From Streptomyces roseifaciens (GTDB lineage: Bacteria > Actinomycetota > Actinomycetes > Streptomycetales > Streptomycetaceae): a stretch of 64,000 bases of DNA. The DNA lies in assembly GCF_001445655.1 (NCBI RefSeq), contig NZ_LNBE01000002.1, positions 806,001 through 870,000 on the forward strand, read 5' to 3'. Positions 63,073 to 64,000 of the stretch are shown here, piece after piece; position 1 is the stretch's first letter; every line of letters starts with the position of its first letter. The position numbers and the translations under genes are program-made. The notes under the pieces are model-generated. The model was not told the DNA's origin, did not search any database, and worked only from the letters and a program-made list of their open reading frames with translations.

Positions 63073-64000
63073 CGGCTGCCCGCGCTGGCCCGGCGGCGGG
63101 TGAAGGACAAGCCGCTGCTGCCGCGCGAGGTCGACGACAAGCTGGTGCCGCCTCGCCCTCGCACCGCTGGTCCGACCCGAGGGCCCGGCTCCTGGACGGG
63201 GCGGCGTGGGACGCGGTGCGCGAGGACGTGCTGGCCGGGCTGAGCCTGGACATGCCCGTGCAGGAGCACCTGGAGGAGCTGGTGCGGGCCCTGGACGCGG
63301 GCTGGAAACAGATGGTCGAGCGTCTGGAGTCGGCGGGCAAGGACGCGAGGGTGTCCCTCGACGTCCTGCCGAACGGCCGGGTGAAGCTGAACGTGGAGAA
63401 ACTGGGCGAACTCGGTGAGCCCAAGTCGCTGGCCTGGCTGCGCGAGTGAGTCGAGAAGATGCTCCCGAAGATCGACCTGCCGGACCTGCTGTTCGAGGTC
63501 CACTTCTGGACTGAGTTCCTCGACGCCTTCGTTCACCTGGGGGACGGCACCACCCGGATGAAGGACCTCACCACCTCGGTCGTCGCGCTGCTGGTGAGCG
63601 AGGCGTGCAACATCGGCATGACCCCGGTCACCAACCCCGGCTACGAGGCCCTTATCCGTGCCCGCCTGGTCCACGTCGACCAGTTCTACCTGCGCGCGGA
63701 CACCATCGCCGCGGCGAACGCGATGCTGATCAAGGCCCAGTCCGAGGTGGCGATCGTCGCGTGCTGGGGGATGGGCTGCTGGCCTCGGTCGACGGGCTGC
63801 GGTTCGTGGTCCCGGTGCGGACCATCAGCTCCGCGCCGTCGCCGAAGTATTTCGGGTTCAAGCGCGGCATCACCTGGCTCAACGCCGTCAACGACCAGGT
63901 CGCCGGGATCGGGCAGATGGGCGTGCCGGGCACGCCGCGCGCGACTCCCTGCACATCCTGGACGCGCTGCTGAATCTGGACGGCGGGGTGAAGCCGGAGA
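63073..64000 (+). mobile_element. Degenerate Tn3-family transposase, continuing beyond the window
   Basis: Pieces of a Tn3-type transposase read in order: RRVKDKPLLPREVDDKLV, then (after an internal deletion near 63148) SHRWSDPRARLLDGAAWDA, LDMPVQEHLEELVRALDAGW, MLPKIDLPDLLFEV, VALLVSEACNIGMTPV and DGLLASVDGLRFVVPVRTI, then GITWLNAVNDQVAGIGQM. Lesions include a TGA at 63447-63449, loss of one G in the run at 63766-63770, and an extra two bases in GCGCGCG near 63940. It is therefore non-functional as read. The N-terminal third of the gene is missing at the repeat boundary. Confidence 0.85.

Overview
This is a high-GC actinomycete window, almost certainly Streptomyces. Support for that: strong third-position GC, many start/stop overlaps of the ATGA/GTGA type, an ECF sigma factor, a LAL-type LuxR regulator, and a giant modular type I polyketide synthase (PKS). 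The density of decayed genes and transposase relics on the left and at the right edge suggests a plastic part of the chromosome, such as an arm or island.

Left accessory zone (1-8.9 kb): the end of an ECF sigma gene coupled to a CU044_5270-type membrane protein; an AAA ATPase fragment; a run of small, partly broken membrane ORFs; an IS701-type transposase N-terminus; a large intact UPF1-like superfamily 1 helicase; and a deleted, frameshifted IS630 transposase. Next (8.97-14.83 kb, minus strand) is an IclR-headed acyl-CoA catabolic operon with two family III CoA-transferases and two acyl-CoA dehydrogenases. It is followed (14.9-20.7 kb) by a nonsense-mutated SpoIIE-type phosphatase, a gmd relic, an intact P450, a truncated macro-domain gene, a possible dhaK 5' stub, and a divergent SnoaL-like/AraC pair.

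Biosynthetic core (21.6-62.8 kb): an ArsR regulator diverges from an apparently leaderless MFS exporter gene. A P450 gene diverges from four co-oriented PKS genes (24.8-50.7 kb) that carry KSQ loading plus five extension modules and a terminal thioesterase. AT motifs read malonyl (loading), malonyl, malonyl, methylmalonyl, methylmalonyl, malonyl. Reductive domains read DH-KR, KR, DH-KR, none, none. Colinear reading gives a C12 chain with two methyl branches ending in a 3,5-diketo thioester, which fits a 4-hydroxy-2-pyrone or a 10-membered lactone. A convergent LAL regulator (50.75-53.6 kb) probably controls the cluster. Beyond it lies a translationally coupled operon: SDR, lipoprotein peptide/nickel-type binding protein, two permeases, fused double ATPase, FAD/NAD(P)-binding protein, and a VOC protein just downstream.

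Near-identical ~100-bp direct repeats at 20.83 kb and 62.97 kb bracket this 42-kb segment. The right copy abuts a degenerate Tn3-family transposase running off the window. Strong hairpin terminators lie at each convergent junction. No rRNA, tRNA or CRISPR array was seen.
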